From positions 62,001 through 126,000 of the forward strand of contig NZ_SSOB01000021.1 in NCBI RefSeq assembly GCF_004801405.1: a stretch of DNA of 64,000 bases, read 5' to 3'. The position numbers were made by a program, and so were the translations under genes. Of this stretch, positions 25,929 to 34,769 are shown in pieces. The stretch is from Cohnella fermenti. GTDB taxonomy: Bacteria > Bacillota > Bacilli > Paenibacillales > Paenibacillaceae. Each line of letters starts with the position of its first letter. Position 1 is the stretch's first letter. The notes below the pieces were generated by a model, which saw only the letters and a list, made by a program, of their open reading frames with translations, was not told where the DNA came from and searched no databases.

Positions 25929-27944
25929 TCAGTAAATCTTGATTGACGATACGACGTCGTTAAAGCCGTCGTCCGACAGCTTGTTGTCATCCGCCGTCCT
26001 GGTTAATACCGCGCCTTGGAAGTTGTTATCCTTATAAAGCTCCACCGTGCTGCCGCCGTACACTCGAAGCGAAGAGAGGCTGTCGTTGGAGATGCCTGCC
26101 TCTTGCAGTTGAGCAAGCGTGTAGCTCCCCTTGGGCAACGACACCGCGATGCCGCCATAATCGGCGTCCTTATAGAACGTTGCGCCTTCCTGCAAGCCGA
26201 ACGCTTCGAATTCATAGATGCGCGCGGCCGTATTGGCAGTCTGCGTGGCATCGGTAATGTAGAGCCGCAGATAGCGGGCAATCAGGTTGACATTGTGTGT
26301 CGTGATATTGGCCGTATTGTCTGTCACGATGACAGCATCGGTCCAGCTCGTGCCGTCATTGCTGTACTGTATTTGATAGTCGGCCGTATTATAGCTCTTG
26401 GTCTCCCCGCCGCTCGCCGCGTGCTTAACGACGAACTGGTAGACGTTCTTGACCGCTCCCAGATCGATCTTCAGCCAGTGCGGCTCCGCGCCCGATGCGC
26501 ACCACTTGCCCGTGGCGACGTAACCGTCGGCGCCCAGGGCAGGCTCTTCTCCGGAATTGTAGGCATCGGCCGTCTTCGTTCCGGCAACCGCCAGGTTGAC
26601 GTAGTCGTACAGCTCAATCTCCGAGATCTGGAAGCTTGTCGCATTGTTGCTCGTGAACGAGAAGCGGATATACTCGTATCTTGTCGTATTGCTCATTCTG
26701 AATTCTCGCGTCTGATAGCGAAGCGGGAAGCTCTCGTTGGTCCTTGTATCGATTGTCGTCCAGCTCGTGCCGTCGTTCGAGCCTTGCACCGTCCAGCTCT
26801 TGGGGTCCCGAATGCCGGAATTGTCGTTCGCCGACGTAAGCTTGTAACGGTTAATGGCATACTTCCCGCCGCCTCCGAACTGGTATTGGAGCCACACATC
26901 CGTACCGTGAGGCACGTAATACTTGGTTGTCTTGTCATTATCGAACGCCTTGCTCATGTCCTCGTTCGCAGGGCTGTCCGTATAGCGGGCCGTTATCGTT
27001 CCGCCAGTCGCCCGATCGGCTTGCGGCTCTCCCGTTCGCGGAATATCAACGTTCACCTGCAGCGGATAGTGATCCGAAGGATACAGGCCGCCCTCGTTGT
27101 AATAATTGATCTCGACCGAGTTGATCTTCACCGCGTTGCGCTGGAAGATCCAGTCGATGTGCTGGTTCGCAAGATCCTTCTCGCCGGTCCACTTATGACT
27201 TGTCCCGTCGTCGGTGAACGGCTTCCCAAGCTGTGCCCACGTGTCCTGGAAGCTCGAATTGTTCAGCGTGCTGTACACCGACGTCGTCTCGTCGCTGTTG
27301 AGATCTCCTCCGATGAAGACCGGCGTATTGTCCGGCTTGACGTAACTGGCAATCCGATCAAGCAGCAGATTCGCCCCTTGCAGCTGGGCTGTCGCATTCA
27401 GGGAGAAGTGGGTGTTGAAGTAATAGAAGATCGCCTGGTTGTCCGACTTGGCGCGGAACTTGGCCCAGGTCACAATACGCGGATAGCTGCTGTCGCTTGC
27501 GCTCTTGCTGCCGGCAACGTCAGGGGTCTCGCTGATCCAGAATTGGCCGGACTCCATGACGTCGAACTTGTCGGTACGGTACATAATGTTCGAATACTCG
27601 TTGGTCGTATCCCCGTTGCGAGACTGCCCGATCGAATCGTAATTGGACAATTGATCGATGAAGTAGTCGATCTGCACCTTGTACGCTTCCTGCATGCCGA
27701 TAATATCCGGTCCGTATCCGTTAATTGCGTTGACGGCTCGGGACTTGCGGTTGTCCCACGAGTTGACGGTGCCGTCGTCGCCATGCAGATTGCGGACATT
27801 GAAGGACATCAGCTTGAGGTTGTAGGTGTCCGTTCCGGAAGGATTGGAAGCGGCCTCGGCTACATGAGAACGGTTACAGAACGGGGCAATAAGCAGCGCG
27901 GCTACAAGCATGACGGACATCCATTTCCCTCTCCTTAAAGTCAT
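25929..27944 (-). CDS. Secreted EEP phosphodiesterase-like protein with two discoidin domains and a crystallin-like C-terminus
   Basis: 671 residues. A signal peptide (MTLRRGKWMSVMLVAALLIA, cleaved near AEA) precedes the EEP domain, about 40-310, with MSFNVRN, GMQEA, FNTHFSL, IGGDLNSDE, HIDWIFQ and SDHYPL. Two F5/8 type C (discoidin) sugar-binding domains follow at about 320-455 and 460-590. A beta/gamma-crystallin-like domain ends the protein (FYKDADYGGIAVSLPKG and VELYKDNNFQG). It has no SLH or sortase signal, so it should be released. Its promoter carries the same CTTTCA array as the importer operon. The two EEP proteins of this window differ in accessory domains. The likely substrate is an extracellular phosphodiester; which one is unknown. 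Confidence 0.9.
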   Translation of the reverse strand: MTLRRGKWMSVMLVAALLIAPFCNRSHVAEAASNPSGTDTYNLKLMSFNVRNLHGDDGTVNSWDNRKSRAVNAINGYGPDIIGMQEAYKVQIDYFIDQLSNYDSIGQSRNGDTTNEYSNIMYRTDKFDVMESGQFWISETPDVAGSKSASDSSYPRIVTWAKFRAKSDNQAIFYYFNTHFSLNATAQLQGANLLLDRIASYVKPDNTPVFIGGDLNSDETTSVYSTLNNSSFQDTWAQLGKPFTDDGTSHKWTGEKDLANQHIDWIFQRNAVKINSVEINYYNEGGLYPSDHYPLQVNVDIPRTGEPQADRATGGTITARYTDSPANEDMSKAFDNDKTTKYYVPHGTDVWLQYQFGGGGKYAINRYKLTSANDNSGIRDPKSWTVQGSNDGTSWTTIDTRTNESFPLRYQTREFRMSNTTRYEYIRFSFTSNNATSFQISEIELYDYVNLAVAGTKTADAYNSGEEPALGADGYVATGKWCASGAEPHWLKIDLGAVKNVYQFVVKHAASGGETKSYNTADYQIQYSNDGTSWTDAVIVTDNTANITTHNVNLIARYLRLYITDATQTANTAARIYEFEAFGLQEGATFYKDADYGGIAVSLPKGSYTLAQLQEAGISNDSLSSLRVYGGSTVELYKDNNFQGAVLTRTADDNKLSDDGFNDVVSSIKIY

Positions 27945-28023
27945 AATCCTCTCTCCTGTCGTTTATGGGATTGAACTTCTTTTGATCCCTTTTCATTTTA
28001 GGCCGGCGCTCACCCCGCCGACT

Positions 28024-28091
28024 ATTTCAAATCCTTGCTTTCGCTTTCATTATGCGGCGCAAGTCTTTCGATTTGCCGCAGAGCATTTTCA
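28024..28091 (-). promoter_or_regulatory. Fourfold CTTTCA-type operator of the secreted EEP gene
   Basis: Hexamers ATTTCA 28024, CTTTCA 28044, CTTTCG 28065 and TTTTCA 28086, steps 20, 21 and 21 bp, start 80 bp upstream of the EEP start. The sequence between copies is also conserved with the 23.4-kb array (for example CTTTCATTATGCGGCG in both). Confidence 0.72.
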
Positions 28092-28137
28092 ATTTTACGA
28101 CAGGACGCAGCTCCCGTCCGCAACGGCGCCCAATAGA

Positions 28138-28173
28138 AGCCGCCCCCATCCCGGAAGTGGGATGGGGGCGGCT
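28138..28173 (-). terminator. Terminator of the double beta-helix gene
   Basis: 15-bp perfect stem AGCCGCCCCCATCCC/GGGATGGGGGCGGCT, 10 bases past the stop codon. The T-tract is short (TTCTATT). Confidence 0.75.
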
Positions 28174-28182
28174 TGCCGTCGA

Positions 28183-31100
28183 TCAATACACTTTAAAATC
28201 GTTGTACAGCGATAACGTTCCGGACGAGGTTGTTCCTCCGGACACGAACAGGTTGATTGCCTTCACCGTGCCGGAGGCGACTTTGATGGCGTAGCCGGTG
28301 CTGTCCATTCCGTCCGCTCCGGTGTTGTAAATATCGGCCGTACCGGACAGGACGTTCACGGTGACGTTGGCCCCGTAGGTAAAGTTATGCAGCAGGTGCT
28401 CGTTGGAGGCGCCATCGATCGTAATCCATGCCAGCGACGGACGGGTCTGCGGCGTGATGACCTTCTCGAACACACGGCTCTCCGTGATCCATCCGGGAAT
28501 CTCATAGCCCGTGCGGGTCGCGACGTTCCCGTTCTGCAGCGTGTTCTCGATCCAGCCCTCCGAGCTGGCACCCACGACAATTCCCTTCCGGAATGCCGCG
28601 GCCACAAGGTTGCTGACGTAATGATTGTGGCTGGCATTCGTCTTCAGATCAATCCCGTTGTACGTATTGGTAAAGCTAATGTTGCGGATGTAGACATCGC
28701 TGCCGTTCCCGCGAATCGTGTAGGGGTAAGCATAGACGTTCACGGCCGGATTGTTCTCCGGATAGAACACCCGGAAGCCCGCGGCTCCGGCTCCGTTGCC
28801 GTTTAATGTAATGAAGGCCGTTGCCGTATCGGGAGCGGAGGTTCCCTTGCCTTCATACGCCATCAATACTGTCCCGCCGCTGCGCGTATCCGAGTCCCGA
28901 TGCAGGATTGGCGAGCTGCCCCTCAATTCGACGCCGGAGGGAACGGCCAGATGCCCATTGACGCGATACCAGCCCGCGGGCAGATAGACCATGCCTCCGC
29001 CTGCCGCTCCCGCGGCGTTCAGCGCGCTCTGGATCGCCGCGGTCGCATCGACGGTCGGCAGGACGGAGCCTGCCGACGTGTAGGAAGCGTTGTACGGAGC
29101 ACGAGTCGCATCGTACAGCACCGCATGGGCCGGCTTCCTGGTGTTGGAAGCGTTAAAGGAAGCGGAGACAGGGCTGCCCGGATTGGTTATCGTGATGTTG
29201 CTTCCGCTCGTCGCTCCGGTCACCGTGCTGTCGGCGATCTTGATCGGATAGGACGTTTGGTTGCGAACCGAATATACGCTTCCTTGGAGAACGCTGCGGG
29301 AGAACGACAGGCCGAGTCCGTCCGGATTCAATTGCTCGACATCGACCGCGATGTCGCAGTTCAGCAGATTCGCCCATGCCAGCTCGATGCTCGGCGTCAC
29401 CCGCTGTCCCGCGACCAGCTTGATGCCCGTCTTGTAATTCGAAGCCGTAATCTGGAACATCTGATCGAATTCCAGGTCGCCGAAGATGAAGGCGGTCCCG
29501 TTCGCCCTTGTCCATGTATCCAGGACCGATCGCAACGGCGCGTTATAGGCGGAACCCGCATTCGCCCAATACCCATTGTCGAGCTTCACCCATTGCGTAT
29601 ATCCGACCTCGGCCCCGTTGTACAGCTCCAGCCCTGTTTGCAAAACGGTGCCCTTGACATTGATTATGCTTGTCGTCTCATGGGTCTGGCTTCCCGCCGC
29701 CGTCGCATCATTGGAGGCATGATCGGACGGGGTGATGCTGGCGGAGATGCCTCTGTAGGAATTCAGCATCGTGACGTTCTTGATCGTCGATGCCATGTAA
29801 TTCTCTTCGCCGATCCAGGCGCGCCCCGGCACCTCGAACGTATACGGATAGGCAACCGGGCTGGATGCGTTCTGATTCGGATAATAGACGGTCAGACCGA
29901 CAACCCCCGCGCTGCCGCCGATTCGGAACAAACCCGGCGTCAGGCTGGCGCTGCTCGGAACATAAGCCGCGATAACCGTGCCGTACCCGGTGCCCGATGC
30001 ATCGGGGTCGCGCCAATCGCCGCGCACGGTGCAGTTGGACTTGACCTCCAGACTCGCACTGATTCGATAGGTGCCCGCCGGCAGCCAGACGGTGCCTCCC
30101 CCATCGTTATAGCAATCGTTGATGGCCCGCTGAATGCTGCTTGTCGAGTCCGCCGTCCCGCCGCTATCCGCCCCGTAATCCGTGACATCATAGTCGGCTA
30201 TAATGACGTCCTCCGTGGAATACGTCGTGGAGACGATCTTGGGGTTCCGCTGCCCGGACGGAGTGCCCACCGCTTCGACCAATTGGATGTCGTCCACATA
30301 CCCGTGGAACAGCCCCGTGTTGCCTCCTTGATCGTAGGCGATCAAGATCCGTTCAATGGTTTTGCCCGCTGCGTAGTCCCCGATTCGGGAGTACACTTCG
30401 TTCCAGGAATTGACCGTCAGCTTGCCCCCGGCCCCTTGCCGGCTCGGATGAACGCGTACGCCCCATTGGTCGACGGCGCCCGAGTCGCGGAGCGTCGTTC
30501 CGTCGCTGAATTCGAGATCGATGGCGACATAGGTGGCGTTCAGCGATTCGGGATAAATCCAATAAGACAGCCGGGTATCCCGGGTGACCGGAATCGACAC
30601 GTCGAACACTTGATTGTAGGAGTTGGACACCGTCGCGCTCAGATCGTTGCCCGAATACATCAGTGCCCAAGTCCCGGTGCGGAAAATCTCGTTCTCGCGG
30701 GGAGCGGACTCCATGCCGGTCAGGGAGCAGCAGTAACCCCCGATGTTCTGGCTGTGTGCCGCCGTATCCAGCCAAGTCGGCTGAATGTCTCCCGCCTCGA
30801 GCCCGGTCGAGAACTTCGCGCGGTTCACCTGCAGATCGTCGATATACCCGCTGAACGTTCCCGTCGAAGCGGGCCGATCGTAGACGAAGTCGATTCGATC
30901 GATTGTTTTCCCATTGGCCACGGCACCGATTGTTGAACGAACCTCATTCCATTGGTTGAGGATAAGATCTCCTCCGGCTCCTTGCCCCGAAGGACTTAAG
31001 GGATGGCCGTGTTGATCGCTCGCGCCGATATTGCGCAGCCTGGTGCCGTCCGTGAACAGCAGGTCGACGGCTGCATACGTTCCATTGCCGTTAAGTGGGT

Positions 31101-31995
31101 AGATCCAGTACGAGAGCTGCGTGTCCGCCGTTACGAAGGTATTGACGTCGTACAGCTTGAATACGGCATACGAGGAAGAAGCGCTTGTATCGTTGCCGGT
31201 GTAGTAGAGGGAGGAATCGCCCGATCGGGCCTCCCCTCCCGCAACCGGATGCACTGCGAGAGAGCCGACCCCGCTGCTTCCGTCTGTTGTGTCCGTCCAG
31301 GTCGGCAGGTTCGCGTTCTCGAAGTCCGTGCCGAACAACTGCTGGGTTGTGCTGATGGACAGATTGTCCACGAAGCCGCGGAACACGCCCGTTCTCCCGC
31401 CTTGGTCGTAAGCGATCAGGATTTGATCGATCACTTTGCCTGCGAGCGCGTCTCCAATTCGGGCGCTCACCTGATTCCACTTGCCGATCTGCAGCTTGCC
31501 CCCGGCTCCTTGCTGGGCGGGATGAAGCTGGATTCCGTTGGAGTCGACGACACCGGAGTCGCGAAGCGTTGTCCCGTCCGTGAACAACAGGTCGATGGCA
31601 ACGTACGTGCTGTTCAAGTTGGATGGGTAAATATAATAGCTGAGCTTCGTATCCGCCATCACGGGGATATTGACATCGTAGATCTTGTTGTAGGAATTGG
31701 ACACCGTGGCGCTCAGGTCGTTGCCGGAATACAGCAAGGACCGGCTTCCCCGGTACGCGGCTTCATTCCGCACGGAGGACTCCATGCCGGTCAGAGAGCA
31801 GCAGTAACCGCCGACGCCTTCGCTGTAGGCGACGGTATCGTTCCAGGTGGGAAGCGCATCTTCGGGCTCGAAGCCGGTATAGAATTGATTGGTCGAAGCG
31901 TCGGCCTTATGCAGCGGAAGGAGACCTCCATATCCAGTCAGCAGCAAACTTGCGGCAAGAACAATAGACAGCGCCCGCAAGATAAATCGATTCAT
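28183..31995 (-). CDS. Secreted double beta-helix protein (pectate_lyase_3/GH55-like) with three N-terminal beta-sandwich modules
   Basis: 1,270 residues. A signal peptide is followed by three related ~185-residue modules. Modules 1 and 3 carry GGYCCSLTGMES and share SGNDLSATVSNSYN; module 2 is diverged and lacks the Cys pair. Next come two right-handed beta-helix domains, each opening with a pectate_lyase_3 pattern (VTDYGADSGGTADSTSSIQR with GGGTVWLPAGTYRIS, then VDATAAIQSALNAAG with GGGMVYLPAGWYRV). Two tandem helices of this type form the GH55 exo-beta-1,3-glucanase fold, so a glucanase-like or polysaccharide-lyase role outside the cell is likely. It is the last gene of the importer operon that begins at 35741. 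Confidence 0.85.
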   Translation of the reverse strand: MNRFILRALSIVLAASLLLTGYGGLLPLHKADASTNQFYTGFEPEDALPTWNDTVAYSEGVGGYCCSLTGMESSVRNEAAYRGSRSLLYSGNDLSATVSNSYNKIYDVNIPVMADTKLSYYIYPSNLNSTYVAIDLLFTDGTTLRDSGVVDSNGIQLHPAQQGAGGKLQIGKWNQVSARIGDALAGKVIDQILIAYDQGGRTGVFRGFVDNLSISTTQQLFGTDFENANLPTWTDTTDGSSGVGSLAVHPVAGGEARSGDSSLYYTGNDTSASSSYAVFKLYDVNTFVTADTQLSYWIYPLNGNGTYAAVDLLFTDGTRLRNIGASDQHGHPLSPSGQGAGGDLILNQWNEVRSTIGAVANGKTIDRIDFVYDRPASTGTFSGYIDDLQVNRAKFSTGLEAGDIQPTWLDTAAHSQNIGGYCCSLTGMESAPRENEIFRTGTWALMYSGNDLSATVSNSYNQVFDVSIPVTRDTRLSYWIYPESLNATYVAIDLEFSDGTTLRDSGAVDQWGVRVHPSRQGAGGKLTVNSWNEVYSRIGDYAAGKTIERILIAYDQGGNTGLFHGYVDDIQLVEAVGTPSGQRNPKIVSTTYSTEDVIIADYDVTDYGADSGGTADSTSSIQRAINDCYNDGGGTVWLPAGTYRISASLEVKSNCTVRGDWRDPDASGTGYGTVIAAYVPSSASLTPGLFRIGGSAGVVGLTVYYPNQNASSPVAYPYTFEVPGRAWIGEENYMASTIKNVTMLNSYRGISASITPSDHASNDATAAGSQTHETTSIINVKGTVLQTGLELYNGAEVGYTQWVKLDNGYWANAGSAYNAPLRSVLDTWTRANGTAFIFGDLEFDQMFQITASNYKTGIKLVAGQRVTPSIELAWANLLNCDIAVDVEQLNPDGLGLSFSRSVLQGSVYSVRNQTSYPIKIADSTVTGATSGSNITITNPGSPVSASFNASNTRKPAHAVLYDATRAPYNASYTSAGSVLPTVDATAAIQSALNAAGAAGGGMVYLPAGWYRVNGHLAVPSGVELRGSSPILHRDSDTRSGGTVLMAYEGKGTSAPDTATAFITLNGNGAGAAGFRVFYPENNPAVNVYAYPYTIRGNGSDVYIRNISFTNTYNGIDLKTNASHNHYVSNLVAAAFRKGIVVGASSEGWIENTLQNGNVATRTGYEIPGWITESRVFEKVITPQTRPSLAWITIDGASNEHLLHNFTYGANVTVNVLSGTADIYNTGADGMDSTGYAIKVASGTVKAINLFVSGGTTSSGTLSLYNDFKVY

Positions 31996-32128
31996 GATTG
32001 TTCCCCTCTCTCGTCAATAGATAATGAACGGAACCGGCGAGAAAGAGACGACGACACGCTTCCTTCTTGCCGGTTGGGCTTGCGATCCGAGGTTTGACAC
32101 GGTCAACTTGCGAATTCGATTAGGGCCG

Positions 32129-32172
32129 ACTGCTTGACTACTGCTTGACTACCGCTTGACTACTGCTTGGCT
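32129..32172 (-). repeat. Four 11-bp tandem repeats across the stop codon of the solute-binding protein
   Basis: Unit ACTGCTTGACT on the plus strand, at 32129, 32140, 32151 and 32162, with one or two changes in the last two copies. On the gene strand each unit contains TAG. Because 11 is not a multiple of 3, TAG falls in all three frames. Confidence 0.85.
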
Positions 32173-33752
32173 GCAATGAACGCATCCACCTGCTTCTGCA
32201 GCTCGGCAACGACCTTGTCGACGCCGGCCTTCTGCTGCTTGGAGACGTACTCGTCCACGCTCGCTTCCGGGTTTTTCCCAATTCCGGCTTCGATCTGGAC
32301 GCCCAGCTCAGAGTAAATCTGATCGCGCTGCACCAGCTCGTTCTTGATCGCTTCAGTGTTGAACGTGAAGCCGTCAAGCGGGCTGTTGATGTTGTTCGGC
32401 TCGCTGGCGAATTCCGCTTCCTTCACCCAGAAGCCTTCCCCGTACGTCTCGGTCGGTCTCATGAATTGCGGCTTCCAGAATGCCCATTGGCCGCCCCATT
32501 CCATGTAGTTGCTGGTCGTGGAATCCATGCCGTCCGGGTACTTCGCCATGCCGTCTTCGAGCACGTAAGTCTTGCCTTCGATGCCGTATTGCACGAGGTC
32601 GTACAGCGTCTGGTCGGTCTCCAGCATGTCCAGGAAGCGCAGGACCCGGTCCGGATGCCTGGAGTTCGCGTTGATGGCCACGACATTGGCAAGCGCCGTG
32701 CGGTTGACGTGCCTCTTGTCCGGATAGAGCAACGAGCCGCTGGAGGTAAAGCTCGGATCGCTGAACGTCTCCGTCGCATACGTCCACTCGTGACTGGAAT
32801 TGGCCATCAGGATCTTCCCGTTGCGATACTTGGTTGCCGCATCCTCCTTGTCGACCAGAACGTCCTTGTTGATAATTCCTTCCTGATACAGCTTGCTCGC
32901 ATAGACGGCCAGATCGCGATAAGTCTGCAGTTGTTCGATCGGCTTGACCTGGTAGGTCGGGTCGTTCAGATCAATGACGAACTGGTTCGCCCCCATCGAG
33001 GACAGGTCGAGCAGCTCGTCGCGCGTCCGAAAGAACTCCATCAAGGCCGATCCCGCCGGGAATCCGATCTTCTGATCCGGAGCCGCATCCTGCAACTGAT
33101 GAGCGAAGGCGTACAGGTCCTCTACGGTCTGGATCGAGTTCTCCTCCGGTTGAATATTGGCGGCTAGCGCTACGTCCGAACGCCACTTGACGTAAGGACG
33201 AAGATTCATCTTCATGGTCCAGGGCAGCGCGACAATGTTGCCGTTCACCGTTGCAGCCGCCAGCGTTCCTTGCTCCTGATAGACCTTATAGAGGTTGGGT
33301 GCGTACTCGGGCAGGAGATCGTTGAGCGTCATATAAGCTCCCTTGGCCGACATCTGGCGGTACGCAAGCCAGTCTCCATCGAAGTTGAGATCCCAATCGT
33401 CCCCGGAAGAAGACATGACCAGCAGCTTCTCGGAGTACGGATCGCCGAACGGGATCGTATTGATGACGAAGTTGACGTTCAGGCCCTTCGATTTAACATA
33501 ATCGCTGACGGCCTTCCACACCTCGTCGGTAGCGGACTTCTTGTCCCCTCCGAAGTAGAAGCGGAGCGTCACTTCCTCTTCCGCCGATGCCGCAGGCGAA
33601 GCCGCGGCCGGCGACGAGCCGGAATTGTTCGCCGCCGGGGAGCCGGAGGACGAGCCGGCCGTTTGGTTGCCGTTGTCGGAACAGGCCGCCAATCCGAAGG
33701 AGCTTAGCAACATTAGCGATAACATGGCATTGCGGGTGCGAACATGCTTCAA
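32160..33752 (-). CDS. Extracellular solute-binding lipoprotein, second importer
   Basis: 530 residues from TTG 33752, GAGGGGT upstream. The lipobox LAAC follows MLSLMLLSSFG; a Ser/Asn/Pro/Ala linker leads to a large family-1 binding fold. The end KAGVDKVVAELQKQVDAFI resembles that of the binding protein at 19869-21446. Substrates of this size class are oligosaccharides. The gene lies between the permeases and the secreted beta-helix enzyme, so it should bind products of that enzyme. The stop codon lies inside an 11-bp tandem repeat. Confidence 0.92.
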   Translation of the reverse strand: MKHVRTRNAMLSLMLLSSFGLAACSDNGNQTAGSSSGSPAANNSGSSPAAASPAASAEEEVTLRFYFGGDKKSATDEVWKAVSDYVKSKGLNVNFVINTIPFGDPYSEKLLVMSSSGDDWDLNFDGDWLAYRQMSAKGAYMTLNDLLPEYAPNLYKVYQEQGTLAAATVNGNIVALPWTMKMNLRPYVKWRSDVALAANIQPEENSIQTVEDLYAFAHQLQDAAPDQKIGFPAGSALMEFFRTRDELLDLSSMGANQFVIDLNDPTYQVKPIEQLQTYRDLAVYASKLYQEGIINKDVLVDKEDAATKYRNGKILMANSSHEWTYATETFSDPSFTSSGSLLYPDKRHVNRTALANVVAINANSRHPDRVLRFLDMLETDQTLYDLVQYGIEGKTYVLEDGMAKYPDGMDSTTSNYMEWGGQWAFWKPQFMRPTETYGEGFWVKEAEFASEPNNINSPLDGFTFNTEAIKNELVQRDQIYSELGVQIEAGIGKNPEASVDEYVSKQQKAGVDKVVAELQKQVDAFIAAKQ

Positions 33753-33852
33753 CTGAATTACCCCTCTTCTAGGAATGATGAGAATGATCTATACCAAACG
33801 GAGGTTGCGATCGGAATTGCAGCCGGAGCCGAAGTCGCAGCCTCCCGCTTAG

Positions 33853-34749
33853 TCAGCCCTTGACGGCCCCCACGACGAGGCCCTTGACGAAGAAGCGCTG
33901 AACGAACGGATAGAGGAAAATAATCGGTCCGATCGTCACGATGGTGACAGCCATCTTGACCCCTTCCGTCGGCAGCGTTGCCGCAACGCGCTGCATCTCC
34001 GCGGCGTTGCCCGAGTTCTTCAGGAATTCCACATTGCTGACGATCGTTCGCAGCATAAGCTGAAGCGGCTGCAAGCTCTGATCGTCGATGAACATGAGCC
34101 CCAGGTACCAATCGTTCCAATAATTCAAGGCGATGAAGAGCCCGACCGTTGCCAGCACCGGCGTCGCAAGAGGCGCGATGATCGTAAACATGATTCGCAG
34201 CTCCCCCGCTCCGTCGATCTTGGCCGATTCGAACAGCTCCTCCGGAAGCGACTGCAGGAAGTTGCGGATCAGGAAGAGATTAAATCCTTGCGCCAAGGCG
34301 GGCAGGATAAGCGCCCACACGCTGTCCTTCAAGTGCAGATAGTTCACGCACACGATGTACCACGGGACCAGGCCGCCGCTGAACATCAGCGTGAGCAAAG
34401 CGTAGATCGATAAGGCGTTGCGGTATCTGAGCGTCCGCCTGGCCATCGCGTAGCCGCCCATGTAGTTGACGAGCAGCGCCAGGAACGTTCCGGCGACCGT
34501 AACGAAGATGCTGATCTTGTAGCCGTCGATGACGCGATCGGCCGCGAGGAACAGAATATGATAGGCATCCAGATTCGGATGCAGCGGAAGCAGCCGATAG
34601 CCGTACTTGGAGATGTCCGCCTCGGTGCTGAGCGATCCGCTCAGCACCATAAGGAAGGGGATCAGACAGAAGATCGAGTAGACCGACAGCAGTCCGATCA
34701 TGACGGCTTGGGCCCAGCCCGCTTTGAAGTTGCGCTTCGCGTGTTGCAT
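33853..34749 (-). CDS. Carbohydrate ABC permease, YtcP/LplC type
   Basis: 298 residues, six membrane helices, EAA loop LFESAKIDGAGELRIMFTII and the subfamily ending FVKGLVVGAVKG. It follows its partner permease by 20 bases. It has the same architecture as the permease at 21507-22379 but is a clear paralogue rather than a recent copy. Confidence 0.93.
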   Translation of the reverse strand: MQHAKRNFKAGWAQAVMIGLLSVYSIFCLIPFLMVLSGSLSTEADISKYGYRLLPLHPNLDAYHILFLAADRVIDGYKISIFVTVAGTFLALLVNYMGGYAMARRTLRYRNALSIYALLTLMFSGGLVPWYIVCVNYLHLKDSVWALILPALAQGFNLFLIRNFLQSLPEELFESAKIDGAGELRIMFTIIAPLATPVLATVGLFIALNYWNDWYLGLMFIDDQSLQPLQLMLRTIVSNVEFLKNSGNAAEMQRVAATLPTEGVKMAVTIVTIGPIIFLYPFVQRFFVKGLVVGAVKG

Positions 34750-34769
34750 AAGCTCCTCCTATTCCCGAT

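Noticed and set aside
26016..27938. 640-residue plus-strand frame opposite the secreted EEP gene
   Set aside because: Arg/Val/Ile-rich translation without any family motif; the opposite strand has a signal peptide and a full set of EEP motifs.
28900..30936. 678-residue plus-strand frame opposite the beta-helix gene
   Set aside because: Antisense shadow; no ribosome site and no motif.
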